From contig NZ_VIWX01000001.1 in the NCBI RefSeq assembly GCF_007829955.1, positions 1,302,001-1,366,000 of the forward strand: a DNA stretch of 64,000 nucleotides, given 5' to 3'. Made by a program: the position numbers and the translations under genes. Shown here piece by piece: positions 1 through 8,702 of this stretch. Each line of letters starts with the position of its first letter. The first letter of the stretch is position 1. Source of the DNA: Saccharopolyspora dendranthemae (GTDB lineage Bacteria; Actinomycetota; Actinomycetes; Mycobacteriales; Pseudonocardiaceae). Below the pieces are notes generated by a model. It was not told the DNA's origin. It was given only the letters and a program-made list of their open reading frames with translations, and searched no databases.

Positions 1-2
1 CG

Positions 3-785
3 CCCAGCGTCGCCCGAGGGTACGACCACTGGCTGGGCGGCAAGGACAACTTCGAGGTCGACCGCACGATCCTCGACGCCATCGAGGAGATCGTGCCGGA
101 GGCCAGGCCGCTGGCCCAGGAGAACCGCTACTGGCTGATCCGCGCCGTGCGATTCCTGAGCTCGCCGCTGCACGCCGGGATCGACCAGTTCCTGGACCTG
201 GGCTGCGGGCTCCCGACGATGCAGAACGTGCACCAGGTCGCCCAGGCCAACAACCCGGACGCCGTCGTCGTCTACGTCGACAACGACCCGACCGTCGCCG
301 CCTACGGGCGCGCGATGCTCGCGGAGAACGAGAACACCCACTTCTCCATCAACGACCTGCGCCACCCCGACGACATCCTGAGCGACCCGGTCGTCACCCG
401 GAACCTGGACTTCGAGCGCCCGATCGCGCTGATCCACTCCGGCACCATGCACCACGTCGCCGAGGAGTACCGCCCGCGCGAGGTCATGCAGCGCTACGTC
501 CAGGCGCTGGCACCCGGTTCCTACGTGGCGATGTCGCACTTCAGCTGGCCCGAGGGCTCGGAGGAGCACCGCGAGCTGGCGGGCAAGATCGAGCGCACGC
601 TCAACGAGATGGTCGCGTCCTGCTGGTGGCGCAGCAACGAGGAGATCCTGACCTTCATCGACGGGCTGGAGCTCATGCCGCCCGGACTGGTCCGCACGGT
701 CGACTGGTGGCCCGAAGGTCCCTCGCTCACCCCGAAGTCCGAGATCACCAACCTCATCTTCGGAGCAGTGGCGACGAAGCCATGA
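3..785 (+). CDS. SAM-dependent methyltransferase, DUF574 family (5' end outside window)
   Basis: The reading frame is open from base 3, so the start codon and roughly the first 10-20 residues lie before the window. The visible N-terminus has the ARxYDxxLGGKDNFxxDR signature of the actinobacterial DUF574 (PF04672) methyltransferases. It continues with a SAM-binding region (LDLGCGLPTMQNVHQ) and an acidic strand (VVYVDNDPTV). Members adopt a Rossmann methyltransferase fold, but their substrates are mostly unknown and they are highly paralogous in actinomycetes. A real substrate cannot be inferred here. The gene ends at a TGA and no partner follows on the same strand. Confidence 0.88.
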   Translation, partial: PSVARGYDHWLGGKDNFEVDRTILDAIEEIVPEARPLAQENRYWLIRAVRFLSSPLHAGIDQFLDLGCGLPTMQNVHQVAQANNPDAVVVYVDNDPTVAAYGRAMLAENENTHFSINDLRHPDDILSDPVVTRNLDFERPIALIHSGTMHHVAEEYRPREVMQRYVQALAPGSYVAMSHFSWPEGSEEHRELAGKIERTLNEMVASCWWRSNEEILTFIDGLELMPPGLVRTVDWWPEGPSLTPKSEITNLIFGAVATKP

Positions 786-951
786 CGGGCCACCGGCGGT
801 TCTGACCCGCATCACCCGCGATCGGACTCCCGCTCGCGGAAACGACCAGCACCGCGCGGAACACCCGCGCACAGGTTTCCACGTCTCCGCACGAGACCTC
901 AGAAGAGGCCGAAGGGTTCACGCGCGCGAGCACGGGCGCGGAGCACGTGCT

Positions 952-1539
952 TCAGGCGAAGCCGCGGAGGACGCGCCGCTCCACCTCGGCCGCGAAGTCG
1001 TCGAAAGCGGCGGTGACGCGCTGTTCGTCACCGGTGGCGAACAGGTCGGACAGCAGCCCGCGGATGGTCGACACCAGCGAGGTCGCCACGGCTTGCGCTT
1101 CCGACTCCGGACAGCCGTAGCGGATCAGCCCTGCGGCGATCAGCTCGTTGCGCTGGCGCATCGAGTCCGCGACGGCCTTCGCCAGCGCGGGATCGCCGTA
1201 CATGGCGTGACCGGTGATCGCGACGAACAACCGGACGTACCGCCGGGCCCGCCGGTCGGTGACCCGGCGCCAGATGGCGCGTATCGGATCGGGGTGGTCG
1301 CGGGGGAGATCCGGCAGCGACAACGTCACCGACAGCACCTGGTCGACGACCTCGGCGACGAGCCGGTCCTTGGAGCTGAAGTGGTGCACCAGGGTCGCGT
1401 GGCTGACCCCTGCCGATTGGGCGACCTTGCGCAGCGACAGGTCGTCGAGCCCCTTCTCCAGGGCGTGTTCCGTCGCGGCGGCGAGCACTTCGCCGCGACG
1501 GTGCTGGAAGCGCAACTTCCGGCCGTCGACCCGTTCCAT
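952..1539 (-). CDS. TetR-family transcriptional regulator
   Basis: This 195-residue protein has an N-terminal TetR helix-turn-helix at about residues 28-60 (LSLRKVAQSAGVSHATLVHHF) and a helical ligand-binding domain. The start chosen is the ATG at 1539 (MERVDGRK), because the longer upstream frame has no family-like sequence. It is divergent from the secreted polyester hydrolase gene at 1727, and a palindrome-like site lies in the shared 187-bp spacer. It therefore probably represses itself and perhaps the hydrolase. The ligand is unknown. TetR identity is firm; the regulatory target is inference from layout. Confidence 0.9.
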   Translation of the reverse strand: MERVDGRKLRFQHRRGEVLAAATEHALEKGLDDLSLRKVAQSAGVSHATLVHHFSSKDRLVAEVVDQVLSVTLSLPDLPRDHPDPIRAIWRRVTDRRARRYVRLFVAITGHAMYGDPALAKAVADSMRQRNELIAAGLIRYGCPESEAQAVATSLVSTIRGLLSDLFATGDEQRVTAAFDDFAAEVERRVLRGFA

Positions 1540-1572
1540 GCGGTCAGAGTAGCGGGTCGGCCAGATTGATTG

Positions 1573-1582
1573 ACCGATTGGT
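1573..1582. promoter_or_regulatory. possible TetR operator in divergent spacer
   Basis: ACC-GATT-GGT forms short inverted arms inside a longer AT-rich stretch (TTGACCGATTGGTAGA) between the divergent TetR and hydrolase genes. Size and position fit a TetR-type operator. Only the sequence pattern supports it. Confidence 0.4.
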
Positions 1583-1726
1583 AGAGCTACTTTAAAGTCG
1601 ATCGCGTTCCGGAACCCTGCTCCTGTGACGCGCGTGTTCCCCGGGCCGGCGCGAACCCGGGGAACTCCGCGAGGACTCATCCGGTGCGCCCTGCGGTGCC
1701 GGGCGCCTCTCGAAGAGGACGAATCC

Positions 1727-2614
1727 ATGGAATTGAAGCGTTCCACCGGTCACCTCTCCCGATTACGCCGTTCTCTCGTCGTCTCCCTCGCCGTGCTCGG
1801 GCTGATCAGCGGCAGCGTGACGCTGGCGCAAGCGGCGGAAACCGCCGACGTGCACGGACCCGACCCGACGGAGGAGAGCATCACCGCCCCGCGCGGTCCG
1901 TTCGAGGTCGCCGAGGAATCCGTTCCCCGGTCGAGCGTCAGCGGTTTCGGCGGCGGCACGATCTACTACCCGACCGACACGACCGACGGCCTGTTCTCCG
2001 CCCTGGCCATCTCCCCCGGCTTCACGGGCCCGGAGGGATCCATCGCGTGGCTCGGACCGCGGCTCGCCTCACAGGGTTTCGTGGTGTTCACGATCGAGAC
2101 GATCACCCTCACCGACCCGCCCGACTCCCGCGCGGCGCAGTTGCAGGCGTCGCTGGACTACCTGACCGACGACAGCAGCGTGCAGGACCGCGTCGATCCG
2201 GACCGGCTCGGCGTCATGGGCCACTCGATGGGCGGCGGCGGTTCGCTGAAAGCCGCGCTGGACAACCCCGCGCTCAAGGCCGTGGTCCCGCTGACCCCGT
2301 GGCACACCACCAAGGACTTCTCCGGGGTGACGGCGCCGACGCTGATCATCGGGGCGCAGAACGACACGATCGCCCCGGTTTCCGAGCACGCCGAGCCGTT
2401 CTACGAGAGCCTGCCCGACGATCCCGCCAAGGCGTACGTGGAGCTGGCCGGAGAGGGGCACCTCGCGCCCATCCTCGGCAACACCACGCTCGCGAAGTAC
2501 AGCATCGCGTGGATCAAGCGGTTCCTCGACGAGGACACCCGCTACGACCAGTTCCTGTGCCCGCCACCGCAGGATCCGGCGCTATCGGATTACCGATCCA
2601 CCTGTCCGCACTGA
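1727..2614 (+). CDS. secreted cutinase / PET-hydrolase-like polyester hydrolase
   Basis: This 295-residue alpha/beta hydrolase closely resembles actinobacterial cutinases such as TfCut2 and LCC. A signal peptide spans residues 1-36 (hydrophobic core near 17-30, cleavage after AQA). The nucleophile elbow is GHSMGGGG with Ser167. Asp213 lies in GAQNDTIAPVS and His245 in GEGHLAP, completing the triad. The substrate-cleft residues Met168 and Trp192 (TPWH) are conserved, but the oxyanion position usually held by Tyr is Phe99 (SPGFTG). The last two cysteines (278, 293) match the C-terminal disulfide of the family. The ATG at 1727 follows a GAGGA motif; the frame could run further upstream but has no family sequence there. 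Expected role: extracellular hydrolysis of cutin-like or synthetic polyesters. Confidence 0.9.
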   Translation: MELKRSTGHLSRLRRSLVVSLAVLGLISGSVTLAQAAETADVHGPDPTEESITAPRGPFEVAEESVPRSSVSGFGGGTIYYPTDTTDGLFSALAISPGFTGPEGSIAWLGPRLASQGFVVFTIETITLTDPPDSRAAQLQASLDYLTDDSSVQDRVDPDRLGVMGHSMGGGGSLKAALDNPALKAVVPLTPWHTTKDFSGVTAPTLIIGAQNDTIAPVSEHAEPFYESLPDDPAKAYVELAGEGHLAPILGNTTLAKYSIAWIKRFLDEDTRYDQFLCPPPQDPALSDYRSTCPH

Positions 2615-2683
2615 GCCACGAGCCGTGCGGACGGGAAATCCGCTGCGGCGCCGGTCTTCGAGGGGGGATCGGCGCCGCGGCGA

Positions 2684-3235
2684 TCACCGCCGGAGGACCG
2701 ACAGCAGCGTGTCGTAGGTGCTCTCGATCGCACCTTCCTCGCTGGTCAGCACCGTGACGGCCGGACGGGCGCGGATCACGTCGGCCAGCCGGTCGTGCAT
2801 CTGGGCGAGGAACGCGGCGCCGCCCTCCCGCTCCACGATCGTCTTGACCTGCCGGTGCCATTCCCCGTCACCGTCCGCACCGCGCCGCGCGAAGCGCTCG
2901 ACGGACCGCTGCTTGGTGTCCAGCAGCACGACCTCCCGGAACTCGGCACCGCTCTGGCGCGCCACGGCCTCGAAGCGCTCGATCTCGGTGATGTTGCCGA
3001 GGTACTGCGGCAGCACGACGTCCCGACCACCGCTGAGGTGCGCAGCGGCCGCGGCCAGCGCCAAAGGCCGCACGATCTCGCCGGTCTCGGCGAAACGATC
3101 GCGCCATCCGCCGATCATCCCGCGCAGCTGGTCGATGTCCAGGTCGAGCACCCCCGGGTGCTCGTCGGCGTAACGCCGGGCCAAGGTCGACTTCCCGATC
3201 CCGGGCGGACCGTTGAGATGCACCAGGCGAACCAC
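2684..3235 (-). CDS. small P-loop kinase-like ATPase
   Basis: The protein begins with a Walker A motif (LNGPPGIGKST, residues about 7-17) followed by a DIDQLR acidic motif, the pattern of AAA_33 / zeta-toxin-like or gluconate-kinase-like small kinases. It has about 183 residues, with a conserved DTKQRSVERFARR segment resembling a lid region. The start is uncertain: GTG at 3235 fits the family N-terminus, and GTG at 3244 is also possible. It faces away from its neighbours and no toxin-antitoxin partner is visible. The phosphate acceptor is unknown. Confidence 0.75.
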   Translation of the reverse strand: MVRLVHLNGPPGIGKSTLARRYADEHPGVLDLDIDQLRGMIGGWRDRFAETGEIVRPLALAAAAAHLSGGRDVVLPQYLGNITEIERFEAVARQSGAEFREVVLLDTKQRSVERFARRGADGDGEWHRQVKTIVEREGGAAFLAQMHDRLADVIRARPAVTVLTSEEGAIESTYDTLLSVLRR

Positions 3236-3365
3236 AGGACTCACCCTACGAGCCCAGCGCGAACCTCCTCGGACATCACCGTCGGCGTGTTCGGCCAATT
3301 CCGCTGTACGCACCTGCGACCATCCGGTGAAGGCACGCTGAACGAGTCCGACGGAGGACGAGGTC

Positions 3366-3899
3366 ATGAGGTACGCCGAGGCCGCTGCGGCGGGCATCTG
3401 GGAATCGGGGGCGGACCGGGTCGGCTACGTCCCGTCGGTGACGGTCGCGCCGGTCGTCTCCGCGCTGGTGACGACAGACGGAGGTGCCGACGGCGTCTCG
3501 CCGCGCGTCACCCCGCTCTCGCGCGAGGAGGAAGCCGTCGGGATCCTCGGAGCGCTGCCGCTGGCGGGTCAGTTCGGTGCGATCGTCATGCAGGACAACG
3601 GTTTCGGCAACGCGCTGACCGCGCTGACGACCTTCTCCCTCTCCTACCACCTACCGCTGCTGATCTTCGCCAACACGCGCGGCGGGCTCGGCGAGTACAA
3701 CTCGATGATCCACTCGATCAGCCGGCACGTACCCGACCTGCTGCGCACCGCCGGGCTCCCCGTCTTCGAGCTGGACCGGCGCTCGTCCCCGCAGGACTGG
3801 CGGGACGCGACCGCCGAAGCCGGCGCGCACTCGCGGATGACCTACCGGCCCGTCGTCGTGCTCGCCTCGTTCTGGAACACCGACGGGAAGGTCGCCTGA
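3366..3899 (+). CDS. TPP-dependent decarboxylase, N-terminal (alpha) subunit, ComD-like
   Basis: This 177-residue protein matches the PYR domain of split thiamine-diphosphate enzymes, nearest to sulfopyruvate decarboxylase alpha (ComD) and phosphonopyruvate decarboxylase. The segment PLSREEEAVGIL carries the conserved Glu that activates TPP, followed by MQDNGFGNALTAL. A good GGAGG/GAGG ribosome site precedes the ATG. It overlaps the beta-subunit gene by one base (TGATG), so the two chains are almost certainly translated together. Actinobacteria do not make coenzyme M by the archaeal route, so the true 2-oxoacid substrate is uncertain. Confidence 0.82.
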   Translation: MRYAEAAAAGIWESGADRVGYVPSVTVAPVVSALVTTDGGADGVSPRVTPLSREEEAVGILGALPLAGQFGAIVMQDNGFGNALTALTTFSLSYHLPLLIFANTRGGLGEYNSMIHSISRHVPDLLRTAGLPVFELDRRSSPQDWRDATAEAGAHSRMTYRPVVVLASFWNTDGKVA

Positions 3900-4513
3900 T
3901 GCGCCGCCTCGAAGCCCTGCGGCAGCTCACCGAACTCACCGAGGACCTCCCGGTGGTGGTGACCTGCGCGGCGACCAGCCGCGAGCTCGCCTCGGTGGCC
4001 GACCGGGACAACCACTTCTCCCTCCTGGACTCGATGGGCCTCGCCGGTTCGGTGGCGACCGGCCTGGCGATGGCCGTCGCGGGCTCGCCGGTGCAGAAGG
4101 TCATCGGCATCGAAGGCGACGGCTCGCTGCTGATGAACCCGAACGTCCTGCCCACGGGCGGGTACACCGCACCGCGCGCACTGCTGCTCGTGCTGCTCGA
4201 CAACCGCTCCTACGGTTCCACCGCAGGTCTGCCCACCTACACCGACCGCATCGACCTGGGCGCCATGGCCGAGGCCACCGGCTGGACCGTCGCCCGGGCA
4301 TCGGACCCGGAGTCGCTGCGCGAGGAGTTCACCCGTCTCCTCGGCATCCCGGGGCCGGCCCTGCTGCACGTCCGCATCGAACCCGGCAACGCCGCCGACA
4401 TCCCGAAGCTGCTGGTGGACCCGGTCGTCCTGACCCACCGCTTCCAGAACTGGCTCCGCGCCAAGCTCACCGAGACCGGCGACACCGAACCGGGCGCGCA
4501 GCAGCGGACTTAG
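3899..4513 (+). CDS. TPP-dependent decarboxylase, C-terminal (beta) subunit, ComE-like
   Basis: This 204-residue partner of the preceding gene carries the PP domain. The TPP-binding motif is visible as GDGSLLMNPNVLPTGG running into LDNRSYGSTAG, the GDG-x(about 25)-N pattern. The N-terminal LLDSMGLAGSVATGLA region is typical of the ComE/benzoylformate-decarboxylase fold. The start ATG overlaps the upstream stop codon. The pair runs toward the minus-strand aromatic-acid operon and is not part of it. That operon's aldolase yields pyruvate and oxaloacetate, so a functional link is possible but unproven. Confidence 0.82.
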   Translation: MRRLEALRQLTELTEDLPVVVTCAATSRELASVADRDNHFSLLDSMGLAGSVATGLAMAVAGSPVQKVIGIEGDGSLLMNPNVLPTGGYTAPRALLLVLLDNRSYGSTAGLPTYTDRIDLGAMAEATGWTVARASDPESLREEFTRLLGIPGPALLHVRIEPGNAADIPKLLVDPVVLTHRFQNWLRAKLTETGDTEPGAQQRT

Positions 4514-4585
4514 GGGTCATCGCAGAATGCGGACTCAGCTGGCACCGCCAAGCAACGCGATTCCGCAAGGAGCACTGTTTCAGCG

Positions 4586-5941
4586 TCAGGCCGCTTCGGC
4601 TGCCCGGGCGGCCTCCAGCCGGATCTTGCGGGTGGCGGGCCCGAACAGCGCCAGGGCCAGGGCGCCCACGATCCAGGTGCCGCCGATGAAGTAGAAGACG
4701 GTCATGTACCCGAATCCGCTGTAGAGCCCGGCGATGATCAGCGGCCCGGCGGCGTTGGACAGCCTGCCCACGCCGTAGGAGATCGACGTGCCCAGCGAGC
4801 GGCCGTCGGTGTCGTAGAGCTCCGGGGAGTAGGCGTAGGCCAGGGCCGTGTACCCGCGCTCGAACAGGTTCACCATGAACCCGAAGACCACGACCAGCAC
4901 CGGCACGAAGGTCAACCCGTACAGCAGGCCCGAACCGGCGATGATCAGCCCGAACACTACGAGGCACCACTTGCGCTCGAACCGATCGGTGACCTGCGCC
5001 GCGAGGAACGAGCCCAGCGGTGCGCCGACGGTGGTCAGCGCGACGAAGAAGATGGAGTCCTCCACGCTGACCCCCTCCGCGGCCAGCAGCGTCGGAGCCC
5101 ACGAGGAGAAGCCGAAGAAGCCGATGGTCTGGGTGATCCACAGCACCGACAGCAGGAGCGTCGGGAGCAGGAACTTCTTCTGCTTGAGCAGCCCCAGGCC
5201 CGGCTTGGCTGCGGGTTCGGCCGTCACGGGTTCCGCGGCGGCGGGCAGCTCGCCGTGCTCGGCCGCGGCTCGGGATTCCAGGGAGCGCAGGACCGCGTCG
5301 GCCTCCTCGTGACGACCGCGCGATTCCAGCCATTGCGGGGATTCGACGAGCTTGCGCAGGAACACCAGGAACAGCACGCCCATCGCGCCCCACAGGTAGA
5401 CGAGCCGCCAGGTCTGCTCCCCCATCGGCACCACCAGCGAGGCGATGAGGTTGGTGGCGGGCGTGCCGCAGATGCCGATCATGATGACGTAGGCCTGGAA
5501 CTTCCCGCGCTTGGCCCGCGGGAACACCTCGTTGAGGTAGACCACCGCGACCACGGTCATCGCCGACAGGCCCGCGCTGGTCAGGACGCGGAACACGCCC
5601 ATCGACAGCATGTCCCACGCGAACGCGGTCGTCAGCGACCACACCGAGAACCACACCGTGGTCAGCGTCAGGGTGCGCTTGCGCCCCAGCCGGTCGGCCA
5701 GCCCGCCCGCCACGACCGAGCCGATGAACATGCCCACGAACGACAACGAGGTCACGTAGGCGATGTGGCTGACGTCGGAACCCCACTGCACGCGCACCTT
5801 GGGGGCGGTGATGGCGAAGGTGTTGATGTCGGCGAACTCGAAGAAGTACGCGAACGCCAAGGCGACGATGGTGGTCTTGTGGAACCGGGAGATCGGCAAC
5901 CGGTCCAGCCGGTTGGCGGAGTTGGTGACGGAGTGCGGCAC
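4586..5941 (-). CDS. MFS transporter, probable aromatic/pyrone dicarboxylate importer
   Basis: This 451-residue major facilitator protein has about twelve hydrophobic segments. It shows the loop motif GGLADRLGRKRT after helix 2 and a central charged loop near residues 200-245. It is the last gene of the five-gene minus-strand operon, 43 bp after the pyrone-dicarboxylate hydrolase. The start is a GTG. Operon position makes it the likely importer of the substrate used by the four upstream enzymes, for example 2-pyrone-4,6-dicarboxylate or a related acid. Family is certain; substrate is inferred from context only. Confidence 0.85.
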   Translation of the reverse strand: MPHSVTNSANRLDRLPISRFHKTTIVALAFAYFFEFADINTFAITAPKVRVQWGSDVSHIAYVTSLSFVGMFIGSVVAGGLADRLGRKRTLTLTTVWFSVWSLTTAFAWDMLSMGVFRVLTSAGLSAMTVVAVVYLNEVFPRAKRGKFQAYVIMIGICGTPATNLIASLVVPMGEQTWRLVYLWGAMGVLFLVFLRKLVESPQWLESRGRHEEADAVLRSLESRAAAEHGELPAAAEPVTAEPAAKPGLGLLKQKKFLLPTLLLSVLWITQTIGFFGFSSWAPTLLAAEGVSVEDSIFFVALTTVGAPLGSFLAAQVTDRFERKWCLVVFGLIIAGSGLLYGLTFVPVLVVVFGFMVNLFERGYTALAYAYSPELYDTDGRSLGTSISYGVGRLSNAAGPLIIAGLYSGFGYMTVFYFIGGTWIVGALALALFGPATRKIRLEAARAAEAA

Positions 5942-5984
5942 TGCGGTCTCCTAGTGGAAGTGGGCGTCGTTGCCCGGATGTCGC

Positions 5985-6899
5985 TCAGGCCTGCTCTTCG
6001 GGCCAGTACAGGCGCATCGGGTTGTCCACGAGCAGTGCCTGCTGCTGCTCGGCGGTGACGGCGATCTGCGGGACGTGGTCCAGCAGCAGGCCGTCGTCGG
6101 GCATGTGATCGGTGAGGTTGGGGTGCGGCCAGTCCGTTCCCCACAGCACGCGGTCCGGGAAGGCGTCAACGACCGCGCGGGCGAACGGGACGACGTCGCG
6201 ATAGGCGTGCCGCTCGCCGTCCAGCGCGGCGGGCCCGGTCTTCGTCAGGCGCTCCGGGCAGGACACCTTGACCCACGCGCCGCTGCGCGCGACGAAGTCG
6301 AGGAACGCGGTGAACTCCGGGCCTTCGGGGGCCTCGGTGACGTCGGGGCGTCCCATGTGGTCGATCACCAGCGGAACCGGCAGCGACCGGAAGAACTCCT
6401 CGAGATCGGGCAGGTCCGGGGCCTCGAAGTAGAGGACGACGTGCCAGCCGAGCGGGGCGATCTTCGCGGCGATGGTCGTCAGCGCCTCGGTCGGCACGTC
6501 GTCGACCAGGCGCTTGACGAAGTTGAACCGAACGCCCCGAACGCCCGCCTCGTGCAGGCGTTCCAGCTCGTCCTCGGTGACCTCCGGGCCTACCGAAGCG
6601 ACGCCGCGCGCCCGGCCGCCGGAGGCTCGCAGCGCGTCGACGAGGGCGCTGTTGTCGCTGCCGTGGCAGGTGGCCTGCACGATGACGTTGCGGGCCAGGC
6701 CGAGGTGGTCGCGCAGCGCGAACAGCTGCTCCTTGGCGGCGTCCACCGGCGTGTACTTGCGCTCCGGCGCGAACGGGAACTCCTCGGCCGGGCCGAAGAC
6801 GTGGCAGTGCGCGTCGACGGCACCTTCAGGCGGGGTGAAGGCCGGTTCGCTCGGGTTCGGGTGCCAGGGCAGCCACCCGGGGGTCACCTCAGTCGACAT
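5985..6899 (-). CDS. ligI: 2-pyrone-4,6-dicarboxylate hydrolase (LigI-like)
   Basis: This 304-residue amidohydrolase-superfamily protein closely matches LigI. The metal-site histidines lie in [10 protein letters not shown], followed by [14 protein letters not shown] and [14 protein letters not shown]. Later come the VIDHMGRPD and [20 protein letters not shown] motifs near the C-terminus. LigI opens the lactone of 2-pyrone-4,6-dicarboxylate to 4-oxalomesaconate (its keto/enol form). The ATG overlaps the end of the aldolase gene by 11 bases, indicating translational coupling. It sits third-to-fourth in a complete lower protocatechuate 4,5-cleavage module. Confidence 0.92.
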   Translation of the reverse strand: MSTEVTPGWLPWHPNPSEPAFTPPEGAVDAHCHVFGPAEEFPFAPERKYTPVDAAKEQLFALRDHLGLARNVIVQATCHGSDNSALVDALRASGGRARGVASVGPEVTEDELERLHEAGVRGVRFNFVKRLVDDVPTEALTTIAAKIAPLGWHVVLYFEAPDLPDLEEFFRSLPVPLVIDHMGRPDVTEAPEGPEFTAFLDFVARSGAWVKVSCPERLTKTGPAALDGERHAYRDVVPFARAVVDAFPDRVLWGTDWPHPNLTDHMPDDGLLLDHVPQIAVTAEQQQALLVDNPMRLYWPEEQA

Positions 6900-7572
6900 A
6901 GGTCAGTCCCAGGTCCGCGAGCTTCGGTCGCATGTCGTAGAGGTCCAGGCCGAGCACGCCGTCCTGGAACCGCTCGCGCTTGTCCTCCTCGTTCGCTTCG
7001 CGCCGTGCCGCTGCCTCGGCGACCTCGGCAGCCCGGGCAGCGGGCACCACGACCACGCCGTCGGTGTCGGCGACGACGACATCACCCGGGTTGACCAGCG
7101 CGTTGGCCACCACGACCGGCACGTTGACCGAGCCGAGGGTGGCCTTGACGGTGCCCTTGGCGTTGACGGCCCGGGAGAAGACCGGGAAGTCCATCTCGCG
7201 CAGGTCATCGACGTCGCGGCAACCGCCGTCGATGATCAGCCCCCTGGCGCCCCGGGCGCGCAGCGACGTCGCCAGGAGCTCGCCGAAGAAGCCGTCCTCG
7301 CACTCGGTGGTGCAACCGGCCACGACGACATCGCCGTCCTGCACCTGCTCGGCGGCGACGTGCAGCATCCAGTTGTCGCCGGGTTGCAGCAGTGCGGTCA
7401 CGGCGGTGCCGCAGAGCTTCGCTCCCCGGTAGACGGGCCGGACGTAGGGGCGCATCAGCCCGACCCTGCCCATGGCCTCGTGCACCGTGGCCACGCCGAA
7501 CCGCGAGAGGGCCTCGACGGCCTCGCGATCGGCGCGCCGGACGGTGCGGTGGACTACTCCGAGTTCGTGCAC
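6889..7572 (-). CDS. ligK: 4-carboxy-4-hydroxy-2-oxoadipate (CHA) aldolase, RraA/LigK type
   Basis: The 227-residue protein begins [11 protein letters not shown] and shows [31 protein letters not shown] and [10 protein letters not shown], the signatures of the HMG/CHA aldolase family (LigK, ProA). It splits CHA into pyruvate and oxaloacetate, a divalent-metal reaction. The start chosen is the GTG at 7572: an AAGGAG lies 9 nt upstream, and the family begins at this point, whereas an in-frame ATG 33 bases earlier has no such support. The gene follows a 40-bp perfect palindrome that separates it from the hydratase gene and overlaps the next gene by 11 bases. Confidence 0.92.
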   Translation of the reverse strand: MHELGVVHRTVRRADREAVEALSRFGVATVHEAMGRVGLMRPYVRPVYRGAKLCGTAVTALLQPGDNWMLHVAAEQVQDGDVVVAGCTTECEDGFFGELLATSLRARGARGLIIDGGCRDVDDLREMDFPVFSRAVNAKGTVKATLGSVNVPVVVANALVNPGDVVVADTDGVVVVPAARAAEVAEAAARREANEEDKRERFQDGVLGLDLYDMRPKLADLGLTYVD

Positions 7573-7633
7573 GGTGGAGCTCTCCTTCGTCGGTGGCGGG
7601 GTCATGAGTGGTGCGGAGCCGCCCTGTGTGTGC

Positions 7634-7673
7634 CTGTGTCGGGGAAGTTTTCATGAAAACTTCCCCGACACAG
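7634..7673. repeat. 40-bp perfect palindrome inside the pyrone-dicarboxylate operon
   Basis: Each half is CTGTGTCGGGGAAGTTTTCA, giving a perfect 20+20 palindrome centred between 7653 and 7654. It starts about 6 bases after the hydratase stop codon and lies some 60 bases before the aldolase start. As RNA it would fold into a very stable hairpin, but no U-run follows, so it may stabilise or attenuate the mRNA rather than end it. The core GGGGAAGTTTTCA/TGAAAACTTCCCC recurs, with one altered base pair, at 40786-40811. Confidence 0.9.
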
Positions 7674-7679
7674 CACCTT

Positions 7680-8702
7680 CTAGCGGCCTTGGGCGGCCAG
7701 GCGGGCGTCGAGGCGCGGGTAGGCGCGGCGGGCGTTGCCCTCTTCGATCGCTGCGAGGGATTCGGCGGTGAGACCGGCCTTCTCGACGTAGCGGCGGGTG
7801 TCGTCGAAGTGGTGGCCGGTGCGCGGGTCGACGCCGCGGACGGCGCCGATCATCTCGGAGGCGAACAGCACGCTGGAGTGCGGGATCACGTCCAGGAGCA
7901 GGTCGATCCCGGGCTGGTGGTAGACGCAGGTGTCGAAGAAGACGTTGCCCAGCAAGGATTCCTCGGGCTCAGGGCGGTCCAGCGCCTGCGCCAGACCGCG
8001 AAAACGACCCCAGTGGTAGGGAACCGCGCCACCGCCGTGCGGGATGACCAGTCGCAGCTCCGGGAACTCGCTGAACAGATCGCCTTGCAGCAGTTGCATG
8101 AACGCCGTGGTGTCGGCGTTGAGGTAGTGCGCACCCGTGGTGTGGAACGCCGGGTTGCAGCTGGTCGAGACGTGCACCATGGCGGGCACGTCGAGCTCGG
8201 AGAGCTTCTCCCACAACGGGTACCAGGAGCGGTCGGTCAGCGGCGGCGAGCTCCAGCGCCCACCGGAGGGGTCGGGGTTGATGTTCACCGCGACCGCGCC
8301 CAGGTCGACGACGCGTTCCAGCTCGTCGAGCACCGTCGCCGGATCGACCCCGGGCGACTGGGGCAGCATGGCGCCGAAGGCGAAGCGCTGCGGGTAGAGC
8401 TCCGCGACCCGGTGGCACAGGTCGTTGCAGATGCGCGACCACGTCGAGGAGGTCTCGAAGTCGCCGATGTGGTGCGCCATGAACGACGCGCGCGGCGAGA
8501 ACACGGTGACGTCGATGCCGCGCTCGTCCATCTGCCGCAGCTGCTGGGTCTCCAGCGACTCGCGGATCTCGTCGTCGCTGATGACCGGGCCTGCCGGGTC
8601 GGGGCGCTTCGCCGGGTCTTGCAGCCCCGCGACCTGGGCGTCGCGCCAGCTGCCGAGCGGGCCCGGAGCGGTGGTGTAGTGACCGTGGACGTCGATGATC
8701 AC
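7680..8702 (-). CDS. ligJ: 4-oxalomesaconate hydratase (LigJ-like)
   Basis: This 340-residue amidohydrolase-family protein matches LigJ along its whole length. It starts with the metal motif MIIDVHGHYTTAP and continues with TVFSPRASFMAHHIGDF, MLPQSPGVDP, NINPDPSGG, VIPHGGGAVPYHWGRFRG and FASEMIGAVRG. The enzyme adds water to 4-oxalomesaconate to give 4-carboxy-4-hydroxy-2-oxoadipate. The GTG start overlaps the upstream tautomerase stop codon (GTGA), so the two are translationally coupled. The product feeds the aldolase encoded next in the operon. Confidence 0.94.
   Translation of the reverse strand: MIIDVHGHYTTAPGPLGSWRDAQVAGLQDPAKRPDPAGPVISDDEIRESLETQQLRQMDERGIDVTVFSPRASFMAHHIGDFETSSTWSRICNDLCHRVAELYPQRFAFGAMLPQSPGVDPATVLDELERVVDLGAVAVNINPDPSGGRWSSPPLTDRSWYPLWEKLSELDVPAMVHVSTSCNPAFHTTGAHYLNADTTAFMQLLQGDLFSEFPELRLVIPHGGGAVPYHWGRFRGLAQALDRPEPEESLLGNVFFDTCVYHQPGIDLLLDVIPHSSVLFASEMIGAVRGVDPRTGHHFDDTRRYVEKAGLTAESLAAIEEGNARRAYPRLDARLAAQGR

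Noticed and set aside
5255..6058. Long open frames on the strand opposite the lig operon and many other genes
   Set aside because: They are Arg/Gly/Pro-rich mirror frames of real high-GC genes, without ribosome sites or family motifs.
7634..7673. Reading the palindrome as an intrinsic terminator or as a CRISPR repeat
   Set aside because: No U-run follows and only one other distant copy exists; there are no spaced repeats anywhere in the window.
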